Source: Shewanella canadensis (GTDB lineage: Bacteria; Pseudomonadota; Gammaproteobacteria; Enterobacterales; Shewanellaceae). Taken from it: DNA of 64,000 bases. Position 1 is the first letter of the stretch; each line of letters starts with the position of its first letter. This document shows, piece by piece, positions 1 through 8,172 of the stretch. Where the stretch lies: the NCBI RefSeq assembly GCF_003966225.1, contig NZ_RXNU01000019.1:22785-86784 (forward strand), given 5' to 3'. The position numbers and the translations under genes were made by a program. The notes beneath the pieces were generated by a model. The model was given only the letters and a program-made list of their open reading frames with translations. It was not told the origin of the DNA and searched no databases.

Positions 1-1
1 A

Positions 2-769
2 GCGGGGATTACTGAAATATTACTTATCTGCACCCCCGTAGATAAGCCCTTGTTTGAAACCTTATTGAAAGATGGAAATCAATGGGGAATATCCCTCCAC
101 TATGCCGAGCAAGCAATGCCAAATGGACTCGCTGAGGCATTAATCATTGCCGAGCCATTTCTTGATGGTGAAGCTTGTGCACTGATCTTAGGGGATAACC
201 TATTCTACGGTGATTCGTTGACGCCATTTTTGAGCTACATTAACGTTACAAAAAAAGGGGCAACCGTTTTTGGGTATCATGTTGCTAACCCCAAAGATTA
301 CGGCGTCGTTTCTTTTGATAGTTCTGGTCAGGTTTTGTCTATTGAAGAGAAACCGAATCAACCTAAATCTCAATACGCTATGCCAGGGCTGTACTTCTTT
401 GATAATCGAGCCTCTCAATTCGCAAAGCAGGTTAAACCTTCGGCTCGAAATGAGCTAGAGATTGTCGATGTAATTAATGCTTACTTATTGGCAGGTGAGT
501 TGAGCGTAAACATTATGGGAAGGGGAACTGCTTGGTTAGATACCGGGAATCCCGATGCACTATCTGAAGCGACGCAATTTATCGCTGCAATCGAAAAACG
601 ACAAGGCCTCAAAGTGAATTGTCCTGAGGAGGTCGCTTACCGTTTAGGTTTAATAGACGGCGTTCAGCTAAATAAATTAGCACAACCCTTGTTGAAAAGT
701 GGATATGGTGAGTATCTATTAAGCCTGTTAGATGACTCATGTAAGACCGGCTTCAGCCGGGAAAGATAA
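2..769 (+). CDS. rmlA: Glucose-1-phosphate thymidylyltransferase RmlA, 5' end outside window
   Basis: This enzyme makes dTDP-glucose from dTTP and glucose-1-phosphate, the first step of dTDP-rhamnose supply. The reading frame is open from base 2 with AGITEILLICTP, which matches an internal RmlA stretch, so roughly 40 N-terminal residues with the GxGTRLxP loop lie off the left edge. Visible family motifs are ILGDNLFYG, EEKP, GLYFFD and TAWLDTGNPDAL. The last ten codons (SCKTGFSRER) are read from a REP-like repeat, so the natural C-terminus has been replaced or extended. It is convergent with the next gene. The family call is secure. Its role in the polysaccharide locus is inferred from position. 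Confidence 0.93.
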   Translation, partial: AGITEILLICTPVDKPLFETLLKDGNQWGISLHYAEQAMPNGLAEALIIAEPFLDGEACALILGDNLFYGDSLTPFLSYINVTKKGATVFGYHVANPKDYGVVSFDSSGQVLSIEEKPNQPKSQYAMPGLYFFDNRASQFAKQVKPSARNELEIVDVINAYLLAGELSVNIMGRGTAWLDTGNPDALSEATQFIAAIEKRQGLKVNCPEEVAYRLGLIDGVQLNKLAQPLLKSGYGEYLLSLLDDSCKTGFSRER

Positions 770-1056
770 TAAGCGCACTCCTACATCGCGAGTTTCCCAC
801 TCCTGCAATAACACCAGTAGTCCTGACGATGTTTCAGGGTGATAGCCCATCAAGCCTATAAGCATCGAACATCATAAACATAGATTCTGAAACGAGTTCA
901 GAATGACGGAAAAATATCACAACCTGCTTGCTCTTACTTATCACTTAAAACTTACTGCTTATCGCTATCAGCTTCTTGAAGCATCGCGGCTGAAGCGCGC
1001 TCCTACAAGGGGGATGGGTATTTGTCTCTTGTGTAGGACTGGCTTTAGCCGGGAAT
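741..1056. repeat. REP-like palindromic repeats between two convergent genes
   Basis: Hairpin-forming pieces recur here. GTAAGACCGGCTTCAGCCGG begins at 741, a GCGCACTCCTACATCGCG piece lies near 774-792, GGCTGAAGCGCGCTCCTACA near 988, and TGTAGGACTGGCTTTAGCCG near 1031. They are relatives of the arrays at 6.7, 9.8 and 14.9 kb. The first overlaps the end of rmlA, and the last stops about 3 bases before the stop codon of the gene at 1059. Between about 795 and 985 I see no gene. Confidence 0.8.
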
Positions 1057-1058
1057 AG

Positions 1059-2396
1059 CTATTGTCGGATCGATTTAAGCTGAGCTAGTTCATCCCTTCC
1101 GATAATTTCATTTTCTATTGTCGAGAAGGCGTCGTTATCCTCAGTCTGCCAATAAATTTGCTGAAGTAATCGATACTCTTTTTCCGTCTCGGTGTCGATA
1201 AGGAAACTCTCCTCTTTGTTTAACACCTCCAATAGTGCCGGGAATGTATGTACGGTTCTATTCGATGAAGAGTTACAGCTTGTTGAAAGCCCACCGACTA
1301 AGGGTAGGCACTCTGCATAGTCATAAGCTTCTCTGAGTTGAATCGATTCTTCCACTTGGTTGAAGCGGTAAAAAAGGATTGGCACCCGATACAATAGCAG
1401 ATCGACAAACAGAGATGACTGGTCGGTGATTAACAGATTGACTTCGTGCAAGGTGCTGTAAACATCCTGCCAGGATGAGATATCTATGATATTGGGGTAC
1501 TGGCTTAGTTGCTTGCCCAGATGGGCTTCATTCGGATGAAAGCGAATTAAGAATAGCTGGTTATTCTGCTGCAGTTGTTTTGAGAGTCTAGGCCAGTCGA
1601 AGCCTTTATCGTAATGACTCATGCGACCCATCTCGCTCTGGCTCAAGCTCGAGGCCTGACTCTTAATCTGGCTATTATTCCCCTGAGTCTGCGTGACGTC
1701 GTGACAGGTAGGTACATACAAGATCACCTGATTATACTGCACATTAAAAATGCTCTTCAGGGATTTTTTTTGATTGGGGTAGCGTCTGTGATAGTCGGTT
1801 CTCGGATTACCACTTCGTATCACCTGCTGCGGTGTGATCCTGAAAGCCGATATGAAAAGGGGGTCGATAACCGGACTCGGGCTCAGCATGATATCGGGGG
1901 TGATATGTTGCTGGTGGAATTTCATAGAGTTTAGTACTCGACCCAGTGGTCCCACAGCATGATAGATGTGAGCTAACGGCCCTGATTCAATGTCGAACTC
2001 AATCTTCTTAAGCGGTGAGCCATGCCAGAGGTTTGTTTTTATTGCTCCCTTGGCGACATACTGATTGATGTCGCCAATATAGGTGTTATAAAAATAGTAT
2101 TTTGAGGTCAGGCAATGATAGAGCCCTCGCAGGCTTCTTCGGTGATAGGCTTCAATACCCTCTTCACGTAACTGTTTTATCAGGCTTGCATCTCCACTTA
2201 TCCAGATGGCACGAATAAAGCGGGTCTGTTGCCAATGAAGGCATAAATACTTGGCATTATCTGAAAACTGATCCTTGTAACTACCCAGTACCGCCTTATT
2301 CATTCTCGGGCTGAAACCAGAGCAGTGATAGATTATTTTTCTTAATATTGATGTGATCACCTTCATCATATTCTTCTCACTTTTTCTATCGGCCAT
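1059..2396 (-). CDS. CDP-glycerol glycerophosphotransferase family protein (TagB/TagF-like)
   Basis: It is predicted to transfer glycerol phosphate from CDP-glycerol to a glycan or lipid acceptor at the inner face of the membrane. The family signatures are LWHGSPLKKIEFD near residue 125 and LITDQSSLFVDLLLYRVPILFY near residue 325, giving the usual GT-B fold. At 445 residues it is single-domain size, without the long N-terminal extension of TagF. Its start overlaps the end of the cytidylyltransferase gene by 11 bases, so supply and use of CDP-glycerol are translationally coupled. In this Gram-negative setting it probably decorates the exopolysaccharide with glycerol phosphate, which is inference. 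Confidence 0.85.
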   Translation of the reverse strand: MADRKSEKNMMKVITSILRKIIYHCSGFSPRMNKAVLGSYKDQFSDNAKYLCLHWQQTRFIRAIWISGDASLIKQLREEGIEAYHRRSLRGLYHCLTSKYYFYNTYIGDINQYVAKGAIKTNLWHGSPLKKIEFDIESGPLAHIYHAVGPLGRVLNSMKFHQQHITPDIMLSPSPVIDPLFISAFRITPQQVIRSGNPRTDYHRRYPNQKKSLKSIFNVQYNQVILYVPTCHDVTQTQGNNSQIKSQASSLSQSEMGRMSHYDKGFDWPRLSKQLQQNNQLFLIRFHPNEAHLGKQLSQYPNIIDISSWQDVYSTLHEVNLLITDQSSLFVDLLLYRVPILFYRFNQVEESIQLREAYDYAECLPLVGGLSTSCNSSSNRTVHTFPALLEVLNKEESFLIDTETEKEYRLLQQIYWQTEDNDAFSTIENEIIGRDELAQLKSIRQ

Positions 2397-2781
2397 TAAC
2401 CGCGAGACTGCTCTTTATTTCCGTGGTGGAGATATTGCCGGTTCTGTCTAAGTAGATGACCTGGCAGTGATTGGAGAGTGAGTCGAACTTCCCCTCCCAG
2501 TCATTGCCCATACCGAAAATGTCTATCTTTAGTCTTTTAATATCGTGTTGTTTCTGCTGCCAATTCATCTCTGGAATGACGAGGTCGACATAGCGACACG
2601 CGGCAACAATTTCAGCCCTTTGTTGATAGTTGAAAAATGCAGCCTTGCCTTTTTGAGCATTGAACTCATCGGTTGAGACGCCGACGATGAGTCTGTCACC
2701 CAATGACTTGAGGCGCTGAAACAGGCGTACGTGGCCGAAGTGAAACAGATCGAATGTACCGTATGTGATAATCGTCTTCAT
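2386..2781 (-). CDS. tagD: Glycerol-3-phosphate cytidylyltransferase
   Basis: It makes CDP-glycerol from CTP and sn-glycerol-3-phosphate. The 131-residue length is typical of TagD. The nucleotidyltransferase signature YGTFDLFHFGHVRLFQ with its HxGH motif lies at residues 6-21, and the second motif ISTTEIKSS is near the C-terminus. A good ribosome site (GAGGAGAAG) precedes the ATG. It overlaps the glycerophosphotransferase gene downstream, and the pair forms a CDP-glycerol module. An ethanolamine-phosphate or similar cytidylyltransferase is possible, but the downstream partner argues for glycerol. Confidence 0.88.
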   Translation of the reverse strand: MKTIITYGTFDLFHFGHVRLFQRLKSLGDRLIVGVSTDEFNAQKGKAAFFNYQQRAEIVAACRYVDLVIPEMNWQQKQHDIKRLKIDIFGMGNDWEGKFDSLSNHCQVIYLDRTGNISTTEIKSSLAVNGR

Positions 2782-2871
2782 GGGTCTTCTCCTCGAACCT
2801 TGGATATTTTAAATGCTGCTCTCTAAAAGCTTTTTTCTACGGGCTTTGCTCACTCACTATTGGTTTTAAAT

Positions 2872-4389
2872 CTACGACTTAAATTCACTCATTGAGCCAC
2901 GCTGTTTTGAGCCTCTATGGTTGAAGCCAAGGGACTGGCTGTCTGCTCGCAAGGAGCGCCAAATAAGTGAAAGGTATTTTGTACTGTCATTATTGGCTTG
3001 AAATTCTAGTGCTAACAGGGCTCTCTCCTCTTGTGGAGCCGATTCATCGAGAAGGAGTTGCACGGGGCCAAATACCCCCAAGCGGTCTGTTGCTTGCCCG
3101 TGGGAATAACTTATTTGCGGGGAGGATCCAAAGAGATCTAATCTGCCACTGATGACGTAATACAGTTGAGGCATTAATGCCAATATCATTGGGGATATGT
3201 TCCACTTCCATGTCTGGAAAGTATGCCCCAGATTATCCTGGTAACTCTGTGTGATTCTTGCTCCGAATGCCGATTCGGATAGCGAATCTTTCGGTGAGTC
3301 GCTCTTATTTTTGCCGCTATTCTTTACTCCGTAGCTGTTGATGATTGAAACCGCCTGTAACAGAGGCCATAAAGGTAAACTCATAGTAAGTAAAATGAAG
3401 AGTAAAAATCGCGTGATTAAGCCCGTTTTATTTGTGCCCCCTTTTACAGCCATTTCGCAAGAGCCTATCAGAGCCTGATCGTCTATCTCTATGACGCCCT
3501 CGGTTCTTACATTTATCAGCAGGTTTTTACACAAAATGCTGTCTTTTACCTCTAAGCCTTCGCCAACGTAGGTATGAGGTAACACCAGACAGTTGTTCAG
3601 TATTGAACCTTTATCTACCTGGCAATCATTGCCGACCAAAATACAGTTTTTCATGGTGACGCTGGGATCTATCCAAGCGTTTTCTCCGAGTATTCCCCAT
3701 CCCTGTTGCTCGTTTAACTGTCCTGTTCGCGCCTTTGCGCCAACATAAAAGTCTTGCTCGGGGTTGGCCGAGTTGTAACTGCGCTCCATTGGCGTTAATG
3801 AAGGAAATTCGTTGGCCGCCAGGCTTAGGTTGGTATCCATATATGATTGGAAACTGTCCAGCATGCAGCAATGTCCATGAAGAACCAAGGTGACAACGGC
3901 TTCGTCATTGCTTTGGTGACACAGCGGCCAGTTAAGATCGGCGATGTGGGGGAGGGCTGCCGGTAATAACATCATCCCCGCATTCTGGTTAGCCATTTTG
4001 GCTTGTACAAAGTTGTCCGGGAACGCTTTTGAGAACTCGATAAACTGCGCAATGGAGGGCGAACGGAATATATCGCCTCTGGCGAGCAGTAACTTATCTT
4101 GCGCATCGAGTGAGAGGCGCTTTAAAACGGCCGAGGTCTCCTCCTCTGGTTTACTCAGGAAGTACTCAATTTCGACTCCCCACCTTTTACCCGAACCCAA
4201 GTGTTGCTCAATCTCTTTTGCCTGGGGCGAGATGACCAGCTTTATCTGCGTGATGCCTGATGAAGCGATATCTTCTAACGTATAGTCAATGACGGCCTTG
4301 TTGCCTACGGGGAGCAAGGCTGGGCAGTAGTACTGATTCAGAGGGGGGAGTTCATCTCCGAGTCGATTGGCAAAAATTATCGCTTGCAT
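2872..4389 (-). CDS. Degenerate sugar nucleotidyltransferase / beta-helix / vestigial PGT fusion
   Basis: Three parts are visible in 505 residues. Residues 1-210 look like a sugar-phosphate nucleotidyltransferase, but the GxGTRLxPxT loop reads NRLGDELPPLN and the usual PK reads PA, so catalysis is doubtful. Residues 230-320 show imperfect hexapeptide (left-handed beta-helix) repeats such as AWIDPSVTMKNCILVGNDC. Residues 325-350 are a hydrophobic hairpin, followed by TFQTWKWN, MPQLYYVISGRLDLFG and a final LALEFQANNDSTKYLSLIWRSL. These align by eye with the PGT motifs WKFRSM, LPQLWNVIRGEMSLVG and ELDVDYIYQQSLLTDIWILL of the adjacent gene, but without the Asp-Glu pair and the PRP. It follows the PGT gene with a 58-base gap. 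A structural or regulatory partner role is inferred. Confidence 0.6.
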   Translation of the reverse strand: MQAIIFANRLGDELPPLNQYYCPALLPVGNKAVIDYTLEDIASSGITQIKLVISPQAKEIEQHLGSGKRWGVEIEYFLSKPEEETSAVLKRLSLDAQDKLLLARGDIFRSPSIAQFIEFSKAFPDNFVQAKMANQNAGMMLLPAALPHIADLNWPLCHQSNDEAVVTLVLHGHCCMLDSFQSYMDTNLSLAANEFPSLTPMERSYNSANPEQDFYVGAKARTGQLNEQQGWGILGENAWIDPSVTMKNCILVGNDCQVDKGSILNNCLVLPHTYVGEGLEVKDSILCKNLLINVRTEGVIEIDDQALIGSCEMAVKGGTNKTGLITRFLLFILLTMSLPLWPLLQAVSIINSYGVKNSGKNKSDSPKDSLSESAFGARITQSYQDNLGHTFQTWKWNISPMILALMPQLYYVISGRLDLFGSSPQISYSHGQATDRLGVFGPVQLLLDESAPQEERALLALEFQANNDSTKYLSLIWRSLRADSQSLGFNHRGSKQRGSMSEFKS

Positions 4390-4447
4390 AGGTTACTCTC
4401 CGTAGTAAAAAGTGATTGTTTTTATAGTTAAAGAGTTTTCTCTCAGG

Positions 4448-6550
4448 CTAGTAAGCACCTCGTGCGAGCAATACGGCCGGTATGGTTTTCAGTAAAATCC
4501 AGATATCGGTGAGCAGCGACTGCTGGTAGATATAATCCACATCCAGCTCCACCTGTCGGTCAAATGGAATATCTGAACGTCCACTCACCTGCCAGATACA
4601 AGTTATGCCTGGTTTTACGGCTAATCTTTTTCTCTCTTTTTGGGAGTATTGTTTTACTTCTGAATCCAAAGCCGGGCGAGGGCCCACCAGAGACATCTCT
4701 CCGCGAATGACATTCCACAGTTGAGGCAGTTCATCGATAGAGGCTTTTCTTATGAATTTGCCTACTAAGGTGATACGAGGGTCACGTTTCATTTTGAACA
4801 ACACGCCCCCTTGCATCTCGTTGTCAGCTTGCAGTCTACTCAGTCGCTGCTCGGCGTCCTGGTACATGGAGCGGAATTTCCACATGGTAAATGGGGTGTT
4901 ATTTCTTCCCGCTCTTTGCTGGCTAAATAGCACCGGACCCTTCGATTCGATTCGGATCAGCAAGGCCACTAACATCAGAGCGGGAAGTAGAAGTAAGAGT
5001 AAAAATGAGGCGCCAGACAGGTCAAATATTCTCTTAACGCCGCAGCCTAGTCTGCTGCTGATCCTTTGACGTTGGCAGCGGTTGAGCGCGAGTCGGTTTT
5101 TAGTTTCAATATTCGATAAGTCTGCGATACTGATTTTTGAACGGGTATTGTTCGTTTTACAGTCAGGCTTGAACATCGCGTTATTACCCGAATGGCTATC
5201 TTTGCGGATATTTTTCTGAGTCAGTGCTGCCAGTGCTCTGTCCCGACGGATCTCTTTCAATACCCGGTAGATAAACAAGGGGTTTCCTAAGATATAGCGC
5301 TTCCACATACGTCCAGGCTCTTCAGATAGGCGACATATCCATTCCATCCCTATCTGTCTCACCCATAGTGGCGCTCGCTTGACCTTTTCCGCATAGAAGT
5401 CGAAAAGACCACCAACGCCGATACCGACGGCGACATTGAGTTTATGTTTATGCTTGGCAAGCCATAGTTCCTGTTTCGGGGCTCCCATGGCGACGAGTAA
5501 CACAGATGCTCCTGACTCGTTTATCTGTTTGATGACTGCATCATTAAGCTGTGGGGTATCGATAAAGCCGTGGTGAGTGCCGGCAACCTTGAGGTTTGGG
5601 TATCTGCACTGCATCTTATCTGCGGTCGATGCCGCTATTCCCTCTTCACCCCCCAAGAGAAACAGGGAGAGCCCGTTATCGGCAAGCTGCTGGCACAATA
5701 GGGGGAACATGTCGGTACCGTTTAAATTGTCCTTCGGTGCTAAGCCCTTCCAGAGGCTTGCTAGTCTGATCCCTGAACCATCGGCAAAAACCATGTCGCA
5801 GGCATTTTGCAGGCAATGTCGGTACTGGCTGTTTTTAATGCTGATGTTCATACAGTCAGCATTAACAAATGCGTATTGAGCCATGGCTGGTTTATCCATC
5901 GCTTGTTTATACGTAGGTAGTGCTCTATCACGGCTTGCTTGACTGGTGATCCTTGTGAGTAACTCAGACATACTCAAGTTGTTCAACTCGATATTAAACA
6001 GAGGGATCGTTTTCGTGTGCTTGTTAGCGTCATGGCTCGAGAATAACCAGATGATAAGGGTTCTGGAGATGGCGAGCAGGTAGCTTAGTGCGCTCCGATG
6101 AGCGTTGATAATGGCGTTATCTTGATTTTCGAAACTTAATCCCACCTGTTGATGCATGAGTTTGAAAGAGAGCAGGCCCGGTTTTATCTCCGTTAGATTT
6201 ATGAGCTGGTGGGTTAAATGAGAGGATTGGTTATGAACACTGGCCTCTTCAAGAATATAGCTCTGCTCGGTGCCCAGCAGTGAAATGTCACCCTTTAGCA
6301 AGTTGAGCAGATGTGGCCATTGACAACAGATCCCCTCTCCGGTGAATTGATACAGGGTTATTTGTGTGTTGTCCGAACCGTAGATGTAGACATATTCAAT
6401 GGCAGAGCCATAACGACATTTTCTATAGATATACTTGAATATCAATATCGGTGAAGCCGCGGCCATCAGCAATACTGCTGCCAGGATGTCGATAGCTCTT
6501 ACCGAAAACGGTTTAATGACCGTTTGAGTGACATGAGTCTGAGTTGTCAT
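4448..6550 (-). CDS. Three-part EPS initiation protein: dead PGT - WecG/TagA glycosyltransferase - active PGT
   Basis: The 700-residue protein joins two successive steps of polysaccharide assembly. Residues 480-700 are a polyprenyl-phosphate sugar-1-phosphate transferase: KRIFDLSGASF, a membrane hairpin, MWKFRSMYQDAEQRL, DELPQLWNVIRGEMSLVGPRP (Asp-Glu near 606-607) and KPGITCIWQVSGR. Residues 195-440 are a WecG/TagA/CpsF (GT26) domain with FADGSGI, GAPKQE, GVGGLFDF and MEWICRLSEEP. Residues 15-180 repeat the PGT layout in worn form: RAIDILAAVLLMAA, then QWPHLLNLLKGDISLLGTEQ and IKPGLLSFKLMHQQVG, without Asp-Glu and PRP. It heads the leftmost transcription unit, behind a sigma-54 promoter and a LuxO-type box. 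The domain calls are firm. The dead-copy claim rests on eye alignment. Confidence 0.85.
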   Translation of the reverse strand: MTTQTHVTQTVIKPFSVRAIDILAAVLLMAAASPILIFKYIYRKCRYGSAIEYVYIYGSDNTQITLYQFTGEGICCQWPHLLNLLKGDISLLGTEQSYILEEASVHNQSSHLTHQLINLTEIKPGLLSFKLMHQQVGLSFENQDNAIINAHRSALSYLLAISRTLIIWLFSSHDANKHTKTIPLFNIELNNLSMSELLTRITSQASRDRALPTYKQAMDKPAMAQYAFVNADCMNISIKNSQYRHCLQNACDMVFADGSGIRLASLWKGLAPKDNLNGTDMFPLLCQQLADNGLSLFLLGGEEGIAASTADKMQCRYPNLKVAGTHHGFIDTPQLNDAVIKQINESGASVLLVAMGAPKQELWLAKHKHKLNVAVGIGVGGLFDFYAEKVKRAPLWVRQIGMEWICRLSEEPGRMWKRYILGNPLFIYRVLKEIRRDRALAALTQKNIRKDSHSGNNAMFKPDCKTNNTRSKISIADLSNIETKNRLALNRCQRQRISSRLGCGVKRIFDLSGASFLLLLLLPALMLVALLIRIESKGPVLFSQQRAGRNNTPFTMWKFRSMYQDAEQRLSRLQADNEMQGGVLFKMKRDPRITLVGKFIRKASIDELPQLWNVIRGEMSLVGPRPALDSEVKQYSQKERKRLAVKPGITCIWQVSGRSDIPFDRQVELDVDYIYQQSLLTDIWILLKTIPAVLLARGAY

Positions 6551-6614
6551 CCTTGCCTACCTTAAGCCAATATAGCCGTTTAAATGCGTTAAACCTCTTG
6601 TATACATGATGTAA

Positions 6615-6630
6615 TGCATCGTTCAGGCCA
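6615..6630 (-). promoter_or_regulatory. Candidate sigma-54 promoter for the WecG-PGT operon
   Basis: Read on the minus strand the site is TGGCCTGAACGATGCA. It keeps GG and GC exactly ten bases apart, with TGGC and TGCA at the -24 and -12 elements. It lies 65 bases before the start codon of the gene at 4448-6550. It is nearly the same at its -24 end as the site before the STAS gene (TGGCCTGA). Confidence 0.6.
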
Positions 6631-6704
6631 TGTTTTATTTGTCTTTATTTTCAGCTTGTTAGATGTGTTTGTTCGGATTTGTTATTCTGTGGGGGGATTC
6701 AGGG

Positions 6705-6717
6705 TTGCAGTTTGCAA
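6705..6717. promoter_or_regulatory. LuxO-type enhancer box
   Basis: TTGCAGTTTGCAA differs from the Vibrio LuxO operator TTGCAWWWTGCAA at one central base. It lies 75 bases upstream of the sigma-54 promoter at 6615-6630, in the place expected for an enhancer-binding protein. The likely ligand is the LuxO/SypG-like activator encoded at 22081. Confidence 0.6.
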
Positions 6718-6735
6718 TGCATAAACGGTTTTGAA

Positions 6736-7134
6736 TGTAGGAGCGCGCTTTAGCCACGAATCTTTTTATCAGCGAATCGAATCAGCGATGACATTTTTAC
6801 AAAATCATTCCCGGCTAAAGCCGGTCTTACATCGAAGCCTGTCCTAAACGATATCGAAATAGGCAATACGCCATGTTCTCTATGTAGGAGCGTGCTTCAG
6901 CCGCGAAGTTTTTTATCAGCGAATCGAATCAGCCATGAAATGTTCACGAAACCTTTCCCGGCTGAAGCCGGTCTTACATCAAAGCCAGTCCTACACGATA
7001 TCGCGATAGGACATGTTCCCTTTGTAGGAGCGTGCTTTAGCCGCTGTAGGAGTGTGCTTTAGCCACAAATTTCTTGCTACGAATCGGCAGTGAGTTTATG
7101 TCGAAACCATTCCCGGCTGGAGCCGGTCCTACAG
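6736..7134. repeat. REP-like repeat array
   Basis: At least two composite units fill this gap. Each has a TGTAGGAGCGYGCTTYAGCC hairpin, a conserved linker (ATCAGCGAATCGAATCAGC...ATGAAATGTTCACRAAA), a CCCGGCTGAAGCCGGTCTTA hairpin, and a short TCCTACACGATATCG tail. The last unit runs over the stop codon of the glycosyltransferase gene at 7129. No protein gene is supported here. Confidence 0.85.
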
Positions 7135-8172
7135 TATCAGCGACGATTTCACGCCATCTCTGCTTATTCGCATCTTTTGGATGTGGCCCATACCAAACTG
7201 GCCTATGTTTTCACACACCTTGTACAGTGATGATGGCAGCAACCAGAGCAGATAGGCGGCGGTTAAGGTGACACAGGTTCTGCCTGTTTCATCGAGCATG
7301 ATTGACGGCGATACGCTTAGCGCCTTGTTAATCAGTTTAATCGCAGCCTTACCTTGTCCATTGCGAATAGACTGGCGAGCCAGATATCTGAGCTGATAGG
7401 CCCTGGCACTCTGCTCATTTTTCTTTAGCAATTTAGGGGCGAAGAGTCTGGCTTTATCGATCATCTGCTCCCACGAGGCGAGTTGCTTCATGATGTTAGA
7501 TGAGAGCCCTTCTTGATTAAGGCGGTAGAAGGTCAGTGGCGCCGGGATCCCTTCCATCTTCCAATTAGTTGTAGCGACTATGCGCAACCAGCATTCTATA
7601 TCTTCTGATTGACGAAATTTTTCATCGAAGTAACAGCTATAGTGTTCAGCGTGATCCAGTGGCTGGAAACGAATATCGTTGAGTGTTTCCCGGCGGATCA
7701 CCGGTGCTGAGCCGTTGCCAACGGGGTTTCTGCATAGCAAATGCGCTGCAGTGATCCCTTTTAATTGTGGCATCTGAAAGAAATGGATCAGTTTGCCTTT
7801 GTGGTTCATAAAGCTTGAGCGAGAGAAGCTTATTCCCACTTGCGGTGACTTGTTCAGATGTTCGACATGCATCTTAAGTTTGTCGGCATGCCACATATCA
7901 TCGGAGTCGATGAAGGCGACATATCGCCCGATGGCATGGCGAATTCCAGTGTTACGCGCCGCGGCCAGTCCTTTGTTGGTGGTGTGATTAACGACACGGA
8001 TCCTGTGGTCGAGTATTGTGCGACTAATCTCAAGGCTCTTATCGGTTGAGCAATCATTGACAAGAATGAGTTCAAAATCTGTGAAGGTTTGAGCTAACAC
8101 AGAGTTAATTGCCTGTTTGACAAAGTGTTGAACGTTATAAATAGGCATAACTACAGATACTTTAGGCGTCAT
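7129..8172 (-). CDS. Family 2 glycosyltransferase
   Basis: A cytoplasmic GT-A glycosyltransferase that should add one sugar to the lipid-linked EPS repeat unit. The N-terminus has the classic VSVVMPIYNVQHFVKQAINSV and LILVNDCSTDKS. GLAAARNTGI and the metal-binding FIDSDDMWHADKL follow near residues 70-100, and EDIECWLRIV lies further on. The length of 347 is normal. The start overlaps the flippase gene by 11 bases, giving one operon. The stop codon TAG belongs to the terminal TGTAGGA of a REP-like repeat, so the C-terminal end (SSLIL) was set by the repeat. The sugar specificity cannot be told. Confidence 0.9.
   Translation of the reverse strand: MTPKVSVVMPIYNVQHFVKQAINSVLAQTFTDFELILVNDCSTDKSLEISRTILDHRIRVVNHTTNKGLAAARNTGIRHAIGRYVAFIDSDDMWHADKLKMHVEHLNKSPQVGISFSRSSFMNHKGKLIHFFQMPQLKGITAAHLLCRNPVGNGSAPVIRRETLNDIRFQPLDHAEHYSCYFDEKFRQSEDIECWLRIVATTNWKMEGIPAPLTFYRLNQEGLSSNIMKQLASWEQMIDKARLFAPKLLKKNEQSARAYQLRYLARQSIRNGQGKAAIKLINKALSVSPSIMLDETGRTCVTLTAAYLLWLLPSSLYKVCENIGQFGMGHIQKMRISRDGVKSSLIL

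Noticed and set aside
1614..1934. Antisense frame of 106 codons in the glycerophosphotransferase gene
   Set aside because: Opposite to a gene with clear family motifs; no start site.
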